Below the pieces are notes generated by a model. It worked only from the letters and a program-made list of their open reading frames with translations, was not told the DNA's origin and did no database searches. Of a DNA stretch of 5,700 nt, positions 1-5,700 are shown piece after piece; position 1 is the first letter of the stretch; the number at the start of each line of letters is the position of its first letter. Source of the DNA: Candidatus Agrococcus pullicola (GTDB lineage Bacteria; Actinomycetota; Actinomycetes; Actinomycetales; Microbacteriaceae). The translations under genes were made by a program, and so were the position numbers. The DNA is taken from NCBI GenBank assembly GCA_019115685.1, contig DXDC01000286.1:1-5700 (forward strand), read 5' to 3'.

Positions 1-1
1 G

Positions 2-646
2 GTTCTCGCCTCGGTGACCGGCGACGACGTCTCGCACGACGGCTTCGGTTTCTTCAGAGCACGCCGCATTCGAGTGGGGGCGATCGATGTGCTCGCGATG
101 CGACTGTCGTACATCGGCGAACTCGGCTGGGAACTCTACACGAGCGCCGACCTCGGGCTCGCGCTCTGGGATGCCCTGTGGGAGGCGGGAGCGGCCCACG
201 ACGTCCGCGCGGTCGGCAGGGGCGCCTTCGACGCCATGCGCATCGAGAAGGGCTACCGCTCGTGGGGAGCGGATGTGTGGTCGGAGCACACGCCGGAGGA
301 AGCCGGGCTCGCATTCGCGGTACGAGCGGGCAAAGGCGACTTCACCGGTCGCGACGCACTGCTGGATGCTCCCGAGCCGAAGCAGCGACTCCTGCCGCTC
401 GTCTTCGACAACTTCAACGACGTCGTGCTCGGCTCGGAGCCCGTGCTTCGCGACGGCCACCCGATCGGGTTCGTGACGAGCGCCGCGCAGGGAGTCAGCG
501 TCGGGCGATCCATCGCGTACGCGTGGCTGCCTCCCGACCTGGAGCCGGGCGCTCGTGTTGAGGTCGCCTATCTCGATCGCCGGTACGGGGCGGTCGTCGA
601 GACCGAACCACTCTTCGATCCCGACATGACAAGAATGCGACGATGA
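2..646 (+). CDS. dmg: Dimethylglycine oxidase-type FAD/GcvT protein, C-terminal part (5' end outside window)
   Basis: The reading frame is open from base 2 to the TGA at 644-646 (214 residues) and has no start of its own; the GTG at 14 is internal. The fragment is the GcvT-like, tetrahydrofolate-binding C-terminal part of the dimethylglycine/sarcosine dehydrogenase family. It carries the signature SYIGELGWELY (bases 107-139), whose glutamates belong to the folate-site motif, then EKGYRSWGADV (bases 245-277), DFTGRDAL (bases 340-363) and a GcvT_C barrel (about 389-630) ending in PLFDPDMTRMRR. From memory, these blocks and the ending closely match the roughly 830-residue dimethylglycine oxidase of Arthrobacter globiformis. 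That enzyme oxidises N,N-dimethylglycine to sarcosine at an N-terminal FAD site and captures the methyl carbon as 5,10-methylene-THF in this domain, releasing H2O2. The FAD half is not visible, so a sarcosine dehydrogenase-like paralogue or a stand-alone GcvT-type demethylase remains possible. The sarcosine oxidase genes downstream support the dimethylglycine role, because its product is their substrate. Confidence 0.82.
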   Translation, partial: VLASVTGDDVSHDGFGFFRARRIRVGAIDVLAMRLSYIGELGWELYTSADLGLALWDALWEAGAAHDVRAVGRGAFDAMRIEKGYRSWGADVWSEHTPEEAGLAFAVRAGKGDFTGRDALLDAPEPKQRLLPLVFDNFNDVVLGSEPVLRDGHPIGFVTSAAQGVSVGRSIAYAWLPPDLEPGARVEVAYLDRRYGAVVETEPLFDPDMTRMRR

Positions 647-699
647 GATCGCAGACCGAGGCGACGATGCTCGACAACGACAACCCCGACTCTGGTTAG
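643..699 (+). other. 18-codon mini-ORF in the spacer (possible coupling peptide)
   Basis: An ATG at 643 overlaps the TGA of the upstream gene (ATGA) and opens an 18-codon frame, MRSQTEATMLDNDNPDSG, which ends at the TAG at 697-699. That stop overlaps the first bases of the AGGAG ribosome binding site of the next gene (698-702). The layout would let ribosomes leaving the upstream gene restart and end at the next gene's binding site. The peptide is polar, with no recognisable motif, and no clear ribosome binding site precedes its ATG. It may be a chance frame; I do not assign a function. Confidence 0.25.
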
Positions 700-702
700 G
701 AG
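698..702 (+). promoter_or_regulatory. Ribosome binding site of the metF-like gene
   Basis: AGGAG at 698-702 lies 7 bases before the ATG at 710, an ideal spacing. The frame upstream of 710 has no other ATG or GTG before the stop of the preceding gene, so this site fixes the start. I see no convincing -10/-35 promoter or hairpin in the 63-base spacer around it, so the gene is most likely read through from upstream. Confidence 0.8.
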
Positions 703-709
703 CAGCCTC

Positions 710-1552
710 ATGGAACGGGCGGCAATAACAGCGCTGCGGACGCCGCGCTTCGAGATGGTGCCGATGCGCGGTGTCGAGGAGGCGATCGACCACCTGCCGC
801 AGGGTGCGATCGTGACCGTGACGTGCTCGCCGACGCACGGATTCGACGCCACGATTCCGCTCGTGCGCGAACTGCGTCGCCGCGGGCATCCTACGGTCCC
901 GCACCTCGCTGCCCGTATGGTGGAGGGGCACGATCACCTCGCTCGCCTCATCGACACGTTCGACGAGCTGGGCGTGAACGACGCCTTCGTGATCGCGGGT
1001 GACGCCGAGACACCGCGCGGACCCTACGACGGGGCAATCGGCCTGCTGGAGGCGATGCACGACAACGGCCACCCGTTCGAACAGATCGGCATAACGGGGT
1101 ATCCCGAGAAGCACGCCGTCATCCCCGACACGCAGACGATCGCGGCCATGGCCGACAAAGCACGGTTCGCGACGTACATCGTGTCGCAGATCTGCTTCGA
1201 CGCGACCACGGTCGAGGAGTGGATCGCCGCGATGCGTGCGCGCGGCATCGACCTGCCGTTGCACATCGGCATCCCCGGCGTGGCCGATAGAACCCGGCTG
1301 CTGCGCATCTCGAGCCGGATAGGGCTGCGGGATGCCGCACGCTTCTTGACGAAACAGGCCGGGGTCGCCGTGCGGGCGGCAGTCGGTTACACACCCGACC
1401 GGCTCATCGACGGACTCGCCGACGTCTTCGAACGACCTGAATCACGCATTGTGGGCTGGCACGTGTTCAGCTTCAATGAGATTGCGCGCACGAACAAGTG
1501 GCGCACTGCGCTGTTAGCGCGCCGACTCGAAGAAGAGAAGGAGACGGGATGA
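710..1552 (+). CDS. Methylenetetrahydrofolate reductase (MetF) family protein
   Basis: A 280-residue protein the size of a single MTHFR TIM barrel (E. coli MetF is about 296 residues). The landmarks of the FAD- and folate-binding barrel appear in order: FEMVP (Glu15, matching the catalytic Glu of FEFFPP in E. coli MetF), VTVTCSP (35-41), PHLAARMV (64-71), AGDAETPRG with Asp98 at the place of the folate-contacting Asp of the RGD block, GYPEKH (130-135), SQICFD with Gln160 at the place of the folate-contacting Gln, then HIGIPGV. Known members reduce 5,10-methylene-THF to 5-methyl-THF, or run in reverse in some demethylation pathways. The overall sequence is divergent from housekeeping MetF, so I leave the symbol empty; it looks like a specialised copy kept with demethylation genes. 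The stop overlaps the fhs start (ATGA), implying translational coupling. The reaction direction and the electron donor cannot be read from the sequence. Family assignment is firm; the exact role is inference. Confidence 0.85.
   Translation: MERAAITALRTPRFEMVPMRGVEEAIDHLPQGAIVTVTCSPTHGFDATIPLVRELRRRGHPTVPHLAARMVEGHDHLARLIDTFDELGVNDAFVIAGDAETPRGPYDGAIGLLEAMHDNGHPFEQIGITGYPEKHAVIPDTQTIAAMADKARFATYIVSQICFDATTVEEWIAAMRARGIDLPLHIGIPGVADRTRLLRISSRIGLRDAARFLTKQAGVAVRAAVGYTPDRLIDGLADVFERPESRIVGWHVFSFNEIARTNKWRTALLARRLEEEKETG
1538..1543 (+). promoter_or_regulatory. Ribosome binding site that fixes the fhs start
   Basis: AAGGAG at 1538-1543, inside the last codons of the metF-like gene, lies 5 bases before the ATG at 1549. 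It favours 1549 over the in-frame GTG at 1498, which has no comparable site and would add 17 residues unlike the family. Confidence 0.8.
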
Positions 1553-3246
1553 CCTCACTGTCGAACCTGGCCATAGCTCGCGGAGCAACACTCCGCCCGC
1601 TGGAAGATATCGCGGAGACGATGGGCATAGGCCCAGACTTCATCGAACCGTACGGCCGCGGAGCAGCAAAGATCAGCCTCGATGCGATCGATGCGCTCGC
1701 CGATCGACCCAAGGCGAAATACGTTGTGGTGTCGGCAGTGACGCCGACGCCGCTCGGCGAAGGCAAGACCACGACAACGGTCGGGCTAGGCCAGGCGATG
1801 TCGCACATCGGACGCCGCGCAACGATCGCGATAAGGCAACCGTCACTGGGCCCCACGCTCGGTATCAAAGGCGGCGCAGCCGGCGGAGGCTATAGCCAAG
1901 TCGTGCCCATGGAGCTCATCAACATGCACCTCACGGGCGACATGCACGCCGTGACCGCAGCCCACAATCAGCTCGCGGCGCAGGTCGATGCGCACCTCTT
2001 CCACTCGGCATCCCCGCGGATGGAGCCTCGTGACGTCACGTGGCGACGTGCGATCGACGTCAACGATCGGTCGCTGCGCAACATCGTGATCGGTCTCGGC
2101 GCCCGCGCGGACGGCGTGCCCCGCGAGACGGGCTTCGACATCACCGCCGCATCCGAAGTCATGGCAACGCTCGCACTCTGCGAGTCGCTGCCGGATCTTC
2201 GAGCCAGACTCGGCCGCATCATCGTCGGCCAGACGCCCGACGGCGAACCCGTGACGGCGGAGGACATCCGGGCCGCCGGCGCCATGACGGTGCTGTTGTC
2301 GCAGGCGGTCAAACCGAATCTCATGCAGACCCTCGAGGGCACTCCCGTGCTCGTGCACGCCGGGCCGTTCGGCAACATCGCGACCGGGAACTCGTCAGTT
2401 GTCGCAGATCGCATCGGGATCCGATCCGGTGACTTCCTGATCACCGAGGCGGGCTTCGGCGCCGACATGGGGGCCGAACGGTTCTTCAACATCAAGTGCC
2501 GTACCTCTGGTCTGACGCCCGACGCAGCAGTGCTCGTCGCAACCGTGCGCTCGCTCAAGGCGCACTCCGGCCGGTTCTCGATCGTCGCAGGCCGGCCGTT
2601 GCCGGAGGCCATGCTCCGCGAGAGCCCGGACGACGTCGAAGCCGGTGCCGCCAACCTCGTGAAGCAGATCGAGAACATCCGCATCCATGGCGTTTCACCG
2701 GTCGTAGCGATCAACGCCTTCCCGACCGACCATCCCAGTGAGCACGAGGCGATCAAGCGCATCGCGGCTGAGGCGGGCGCACGAGTCGCGGTCTCTACGC
2801 ACGTCGCAGACGGCGGTCGCGGAGGAGTCGAGCTCGCTGAAATCGTCGCGGAAGCGGCGGAGGAGCAAACGGACTTCCAGATGCTCTACCCCGACTCGGC
2901 GAGCCTGTTCGAGAAGACAGAGGCGATCGCGACCCGTGTCTACGGCGCGGAGGGCATCGACCTCTCAGCTGTAGCGGCGAAACAACTCGAACGGTTCGCC
3001 GACCTCGGTTTCTCGCACCTGCCCGTATGCATAGCGAAGACCCACTTGTCGATCAGCTCCGACCCGAAACTCCGGGGAGCCCCCACCGGCTGGCGCCTAC
3101 CGGTGCGGGAGGCACGACTTTCGGCGGGCGCAGGATTCGTCTACCTCATCTGCGGCAGCATGCGAACGATGCCCGGCTTGGGCGCGCATCCCGCCGCACA
3201 CGACGTGGACATCGACGAGAACGGCGAGATCGTCGGGCTCTTCTGA
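1549..3246 (+). CDS. fhs: Formate--tetrahydrofolate ligase (10-formyl-THF synthetase)
   Basis: A full-length 565-residue cytosolic enzyme (family about 555-560) that interconverts formate + THF + ATP and 10-formyl-THF + ADP + phosphate. Visible signatures are the P-loop TPTPLGEGKTTT (65-76, Lys73), IRQPSLGPTLGIKGGAAGGG from residue 95 (formyl-phosphate/folate site, Arg96), the block PMELINMHLTGD that follows, GNIATGNSSVVADRIG, TEAGFGADMGAERFF, then IAKTHLSIS and MPGL near the C terminus, which ends in the family-typical GEIVGLF. The start at 1549 is chosen because MTSLSNLAIARG resembles the usual N terminus, an AAGGAG site precedes it, and the ATG overlaps the previous stop. In this operon the enzyme probably runs towards formate, releasing THF and making ATP from carbon removed by the two oxidases, or else supplies 10-formyl-THF; the direction is inference. 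The next gene begins 15 bases downstream. No key motif is missing. Confidence 0.96.
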   Translation: MTSLSNLAIARGATLRPLEDIAETMGIGPDFIEPYGRGAAKISLDAIDALADRPKAKYVVVSAVTPTPLGEGKTTTTVGLGQAMSHIGRRATIAIRQPSLGPTLGIKGGAAGGGYSQVVPMELINMHLTGDMHAVTAAHNQLAAQVDAHLFHSASPRMEPRDVTWRRAIDVNDRSLRNIVIGLGARADGVPRETGFDITAASEVMATLALCESLPDLRARLGRIIVGQTPDGEPVTAEDIRAAGAMTVLLSQAVKPNLMQTLEGTPVLVHAGPFGNIATGNSSVVADRIGIRSGDFLITEAGFGADMGAERFFNIKCRTSGLTPDAAVLVATVRSLKAHSGRFSIVAGRPLPEAMLRESPDDVEAGAANLVKQIENIRIHGVSPVVAINAFPTDHPSEHEAIKRIAAEAGARVAVSTHVADGGRGGVELAEIVAEAAEEQTDFQMLYPDSASLFEKTEAIATRVYGAEGIDLSAVAAKQLERFADLGFSHLPVCIAKTHLSISSDPKLRGAPTGWRLPVREARLSAGAGFVYLICGSMRTMPGLGAHPAAHDVDIDENGEIVGLF

Positions 3247-3250
3247 GCGC

Positions 3251-3256
3251 GAGGAG
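3251..3256 (+). promoter_or_regulatory. Ribosome binding site of soxB
   Basis: GAGGAG at 3251-3256 is 5 bases before the ATG at 3262, within the 15-base gap after fhs. The gap is too short for a promoter or terminator, so soxB is very probably co-transcribed with fhs. Confidence 0.75.
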
Positions 3257-3261
3257 CACCC

Positions 3262-4500
3262 ATGGGTACGCGGAGGGCGAGCGCAGGCGACGGGATGCCC
3301 GTACTGGCCGACAGACTCTGGCGGTCGGCGGAACCCGCGGCGTCGTACGATGCTGTCATCGTCGGCGCGGGCGGGCACGGGCTCGCGGCTGCGTACTATC
3401 TCGCGACGGAGCACGGCATCCGCGATATCGCGGTGCTGGAACGCGGCTGGCTGGCGGGCGGCAACATGGCAAGAAACACGGCCATCATCCGCTCGAACTA
3501 CCTGCTGGAGGCCAGCGCAGCACTGTATGAGCACGCGCTGCAGCTGTGGGAGCGCATGGAGGACGACCTCGGTCAGCCGGTGCTGTTCGACCAGCGCGGG
3601 GTGCTCAACCTCGCGCACACGCTGCAGGAGGTGCGGGACGGCGTACGACGTGTCGAGGCGAACCGACTCTCCGGAGTGGACGCTAGCTGGCTGACGCCCG
3701 ACGGGGTCGCAGAGGTCTGCCCTGTCGTCGATGTGTCGGATCGGCTGCGGTATCCCGTGCTCGGCGCGACCTATCAGCCTCGCGCCGGCATCGCCAAGCA
3801 CGACCTCGTGGCCTGGGCCTATGCCAAGCGGCTCTACGACTTGGGAGTCGACCTGATCGAGGGGTGCGAGGTCACCGGCATCGAAACCGCTGGCGGGCGC
3901 GTGACCGGCGTTGCAACGACGCGGGGCCGAATCGCGACCGACGCAGTGGGGCTTGCGGCGGCCGGTCGGACATCCGTGCTCACGGAGCCGCTGGGCCTGG
4001 CGCTTCCGTTGCAGAGCCACCCGCTGCAGGCACTCGTGTCGGAGCTGTTCGAGCCCGTGCATCCCACCGTAGTGATGTCCAACGCCGTGCACGTGTACGT
4101 CAGTCAGGCGCACAAGGGAGAACTCGTGCTCGGCGCCGGTGTCGACGGCTACAACGGCTACGCGCAGCGCGGGTCGTTTCACGTCATCGAGGAGCAGCTC
4201 GCGGCGGCGATCGAACTGTTTCCATCGTTCGCCGGAGCGCACGTGCTGCGCACCTGGGCGGGCGTGGTCGACATCACGCCCGATGCATCGCCCATTATCG
4301 ACAGCACTCCGGTCGACGGACTGTTCGTGAACTGCGGATGGGGTACCGGCGGATTCAAGGCGACCCCCGCCGCGGGGCGGCTCTTCGCGCACACGATCGC
4401 CACCGGGTCGCCGCACGAACTCTCTCGCCCCTACGCGCTCGACCGCTTCGCATCGGGCGCACTCATCGACGAGCACGGTGCCGCCGCGGTGGCGCACTGA
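3262..4500 (+). CDS. soxB: Sarcosine oxidase, beta subunit (heterotetrameric type)
   Basis: A 412-residue protein, within the usual length of the beta subunit. It oxidises sarcosine to glycine at a non-covalent FAD, in a cytosolic alpha-beta-gamma-delta complex that also holds covalent FMN, NAD and zinc. The N-terminal Rossmann motif is VIVGAGGHG (32-40). GNMARNT and IIRSNYL follow, as in SoxB. AGIAKHD contains His180, the position of the histidine that covalently binds FMN at the alpha-beta interface in the family. [20 protein letters not shown], then [16 protein letters not shown] and the C-terminal [11 protein letters not shown] (359-369) are hallmarks, and the protein ends [11 protein letters not shown] as known SoxB proteins do. 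The N-terminal extension before the Rossmann fold resembles that of Corynebacterium SoxB. Ala275 in [10 protein letters not shown] replaces a histidine in the homologues I recall. The soxD gene starts 11 bases after the stop, giving the standard B-D-A order. The monomeric sarcosine oxidase alternative is excluded by these motifs and neighbours. Confidence 0.96.
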   Translation: MGTRRASAGDGMPVLADRLWRSAEPAASYDAVIVGAGGHGLAAAYYLATEHGIRDIAVLERGWLAGGNMARNTAIIRSNYLLEASAALYEHALQLWERMEDDLGQPVLFDQRGVLNLAHTLQEVRDGVRRVEANRLSGVDASWLTPDGVAEVCPVVDVSDRLRYPVLGATYQPRAGIAKHDLVAWAYAKRLYDLGVDLIEGCEVTGIETAGGRVTGVATTRGRIATDAVGLAAAGRTSVLTEPLGLALPLQSHPLQALVSELFEPVHPTVVMSNAVHVYVSQAHKGELVLGAGVDGYNGYAQRGSFHVIEEQLAAAIELFPSFAGAHVLRTWAGVVDITPDASPIIDSTPVDGLFVNCGWGTGGFKATPAAGRLFAHTIATGSPHELSRPYALDRFASGALIDEHGAAAVAH

Positions 4501-4505
4501 GGAGG
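4500..4505 (+). promoter_or_regulatory. Ribosome binding site of soxD, touching the soxB stop
   Basis: AGGAGG at 4500-4505 begins at the last base of the soxB TGA and lies 6 bases before the ATG at 4512. Ribosomes finishing soxB stop on this site, which would help keep subunit output matched. Confidence 0.75.
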
Positions 4506-4511
4506 CCCGAC

Positions 4512-4787
4512 ATGCTGCTCATCGAATGCCCGTGGTGCGGCCCGCGTGACGAAACCGAATTCACGTGCGGCGGTCAGGCCGGCGTTTCGTATCCGTCGGA
4601 CCCTTTCGCGCTCAGCGATGACGAGTGGGGGCACTACCTGTTCGTCAGGGACAACCCCGCCGGGCCGCTCGCGGAGCAGTGGTGCCATACGGCAGGGTGT
4701 CGCAGTTGGTTCATCGTCGAGCGCGACACGCTGACGCACCACGTGCTCGCGACACGGAAACTGCCGGAGGCGGGTGAGGAGCCATGA
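4512..4787 (+). CDS. soxD: Sarcosine oxidase, delta subunit (zinc-binding)
   Basis: A 91-residue protein, the normal size of the delta subunit, which has no catalytic role of its own and stabilises the heterotetramer. It begins MLLIECPWCGPR and shows the four residues known to bind structural zinc in this family at the canonical numbers: Cys6, Cys9, His59 and Cys63 (in CHTAGCRSWF). GHYLFVRDNPAGPLAEQW, just before the second zinc pair, is also typical. Cys19 and Cys58 are extra cysteines that are not needed for the zinc site. The stop overlaps the soxA start (ATGA at 4784-4787). There are no membrane segments or signal peptide, consistent with a cytosolic complex. Confidence 0.96.
   Translation: MLLIECPWCGPRDETEFTCGGQAGVSYPSDPFALSDDEWGHYLFVRDNPAGPLAEQWCHTAGCRSWFIVERDTLTHHVLATRKLPEAGEEP
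4773..4781 (+). promoter_or_regulatory. soxA ribosome binding region with unusually short spacing
   Basis: The sequence GGTGAGGAG (4773-4781) ends only 2 bases before the ATG at 4784. GGAGG at 4766-4770 is the other candidate but lies 13 bases away. Neither has ideal spacing, so soxA translation probably depends on the ATGA overlap with soxD. The start itself is supported by the N-terminal sequence. Confidence 0.5.
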
Positions 4788-5700
4788 GCCGACGTCTCGC
4801 GCATGGCGGGCTCGTCAACCGGGAACGGCCGCTGCGGTTCGTCGTCGACGGCCAGGAATACACGGGATTCGAGGGCGACACACTGGCCTCGGCAATGCTG
4901 GGGGCAGACGTGCAGCGTGTCGGTAACAGCATCCGTCACGCTCGCCCGCGCGGCATCTTCGGGGCCCGGTGGGAGGAGCCGAATGCGATGGTGCGGCTCC
5001 TTGCCCCGCTGCAGGAGCCGATGGTGCCCGCGACCGTTGTCGACCTCGTCGACGGTCTCGAAGCGGTTACGCTCTCCGGACGCGGCATCCTGGCACCGGC
5101 ACCTCGTGAACGCCGAGACGCAGTGCACGCGCATGCGGAAACCCTCGTCATCGGCGCCGGGCGGGCCGGGCTGGCCGCCGCCGAGCAGGCTGCCGAGTCG
5201 GGGGAGCGCGTGATCCTCGTCGATGACCGTTCGACTCCGGGCGGTTCGATCCCGGCTCAGGATACTGCCGAACGTGCCGCGGAACTCGCGCGGTTCGAAC
5301 ACGTCACTGCTTTACCGCGCACGGCGGTCGTCGGCATCTACGATGACGGCTACGCCATCGCGATCGAGCGCCGCGACACCGCTCGCGCTGAGGGAGCCGT
5401 GAGGCGGGTTTGTCGTATCCGTGCCGCCTCGATCGTGGTCGCGACGGGCTCGATCGACCGCCCCTATGCGTTCGACAACAACGACCTGCCGGGCATCATG
5501 CTGCTGGGCGCGGCGCACGAGTACCTGGTGCGGTCCGCCGTGCTCGTCGCCGACGCACCAGTGATCACGACGGCGCACGACGGCGCCTACGAAGCGGTCG
5601 ATGCGCTCGCGCGGGTGGGCGCCCGCATCCCCGCTGTCGTGGATGCGCGCGACGAGGTCTCCGCGCAAGCTCGCTCGATCTGCGAGCGGCACGGAATTCC
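4784..5700 (+). CDS. soxA: Sarcosine oxidase, alpha subunit, N-terminal part (3' end outside window)
   Basis: The frame is open from the ATG at 4784 to the window end, giving 305 of an expected 950-1000 residues. The alpha subunit carries NAD, helps bind the covalent FMN that passes electrons to oxygen, and has a C-terminal GcvT-like folate domain that turns the methyl carbon into 5,10-methylene-THF; that part lies beyond the window. Residues 1-70 form the 2Fe-2S-ferredoxin-like N-terminal fold: YTGFEGDTLASA (26-37), RPRGI (54-58) and EEPNA (64-68). This domain has no cysteines here, as expected because the family fold has no cluster. The Rossmann dinucleotide motif VIGAGRAG is at 122-129, with Arg127 where most relatives have Pro. 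VATGSIDRP at 219-227 and FDNNDLPGIMLLGAAHEYL follow, both typical of SoxA. MSRRLAHGG matches the family N terminus, which supports this start despite the tight ribosome binding site. Expected neighbour downstream: soxG. Confidence 0.94.
   Translation, partial: MSRRLAHGGLVNRERPLRFVVDGQEYTGFEGDTLASAMLGADVQRVGNSIRHARPRGIFGARWEEPNAMVRLLAPLQEPMVPATVVDLVDGLEAVTLSGRGILAPAPRERRDAVHAHAETLVIGAGRAGLAAAEQAAESGERVILVDDRSTPGGSIPAQDTAERAAELARFEHVTALPRTAVVGIYDDGYAIAIERRDTARAEGAVRRVCRIRAASIVVATGSIDRPYAFDNNDLPGIMLLGAAHEYLVRSAVLVADAPVITTAHDGAYEAVDALARVGARIPAVVDARDEVSAQARSICERHGI

Noticed and set aside
14..16. GTG at 14 as the start of a stand-alone GcvT-like gene
   Set aside because: The frame is already open and family-like before it, and the match starts in the middle of the GcvT domain, so the gene begins upstream of the window.
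647..709. Possible promoter or terminator in the spacer before the metF-like gene
   Set aside because: I found no GC-rich hairpin with a T run and no convincing -10/-35 pair. The spacer holds only the mini-ORF and the ribosome binding site.
1498..1548. GTG at 1498 as an earlier start for fhs
   Set aside because: It would overlap metF by 55 bases, add 17 residues atypical of the family, and lacks a ribosome binding site, while the ATG at 1549 has AAGGAG at good spacing.
1968..2762. A 264-codon - strand open frame opposite fhs
   Set aside because: fhs on the + strand is unmistakable here. The antisense translation is low in complexity, rich in Ser, Arg and Pro, and resembles no family.
3097..4497. 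A 466-codon open frame on the - strand opposite soxB
   Set aside because: It is the antisense shadow of soxB and the end of fhs. Its composition is rich in Arg, His and Val without a recognisable domain, and long antisense frames are common in high-GC DNA with strong third-position G/C bias.
3864..4787. A long + frame that starts inside soxB and continues into soxD
   Set aside because: Only its last part, from the ATG at 4512, is the real soxD. The upstream part is Arg-rich out-of-frame translation of soxB and has no ribosome binding site.
1..5700. Mobile element, CRISPR, RNA gene or defence system
   Set aside because: I read both strands for transposase or integrase motifs, direct or inverted repeats, tRNA-like folds and repeat-spacer arrays, and found none. 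The window is nearly filled by metabolic genes of uniform composition.

Overview
The window is a densely packed, single-strand stretch of high-GC bacterial DNA. All genes lie on the + strand, with gaps of only a few bases to about 60 bases, good AGGAG-type ribosome binding sites and two ATGA stop/start overlaps. Codons end mostly in G or C, and the proteins resemble the Arthrobacter/Corynebacterium versions of their families as I remember them. I infer an actinobacterium, probably of the order Micrococcales; the genus cannot be set from this window.

Layout: (1) bases 2-646, the C-terminal end of a dimethylglycine oxidase-type enzyme (FAD oxidase fused to a GcvT-like folate domain), cut by the window start; (2) 647-709, a short spacer with an 18-codon mini-ORF and the next gene's ribosome binding site; (3) 710-1552, a single-domain methylenetetrahydrofolate reductase (MetF) family protein; (4) 1549-3246, formate--tetrahydrofolate ligase (fhs); (5) 3262-4500, sarcosine oxidase beta subunit (soxB); (6) 4512-4787, the small zinc subunit delta (soxD); (7) 4784 to beyond 5700, the large alpha subunit (soxA), cut by the window end. 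The gamma subunit soxG is expected just downstream.

Together the genes describe the lower half of glycine betaine/choline (or, for sarcosine alone, creatinine) catabolism. Dimethylglycine oxidase removes one N-methyl group to give sarcosine. Heterotetrameric sarcosine oxidase removes the last one to give glycine. Both pass the carbon to tetrahydrofolate as 5,10-methylene-THF and make hydrogen peroxide. The metF-like and fhs genes sit between the two oxidases and probably route that folate-bound carbon: MetF interconverts methylene- and methyl-THF, and Fhs interconverts 10-formyl-THF and formate with ATP. A FolD-type dehydrogenase/cyclohydrolase, needed to link methylene-THF to Fhs, is not in the window.

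I see no mobile element, RNA gene, CRISPR array, defence system or convincing terminator. The window is a recognisable metabolic operon. Its most interesting points are the metF-fhs pair between two methylene-THF-producing oxidases, the mini-ORF between the first two genes, and a few substitutions in the sarcosine oxidase subunits.
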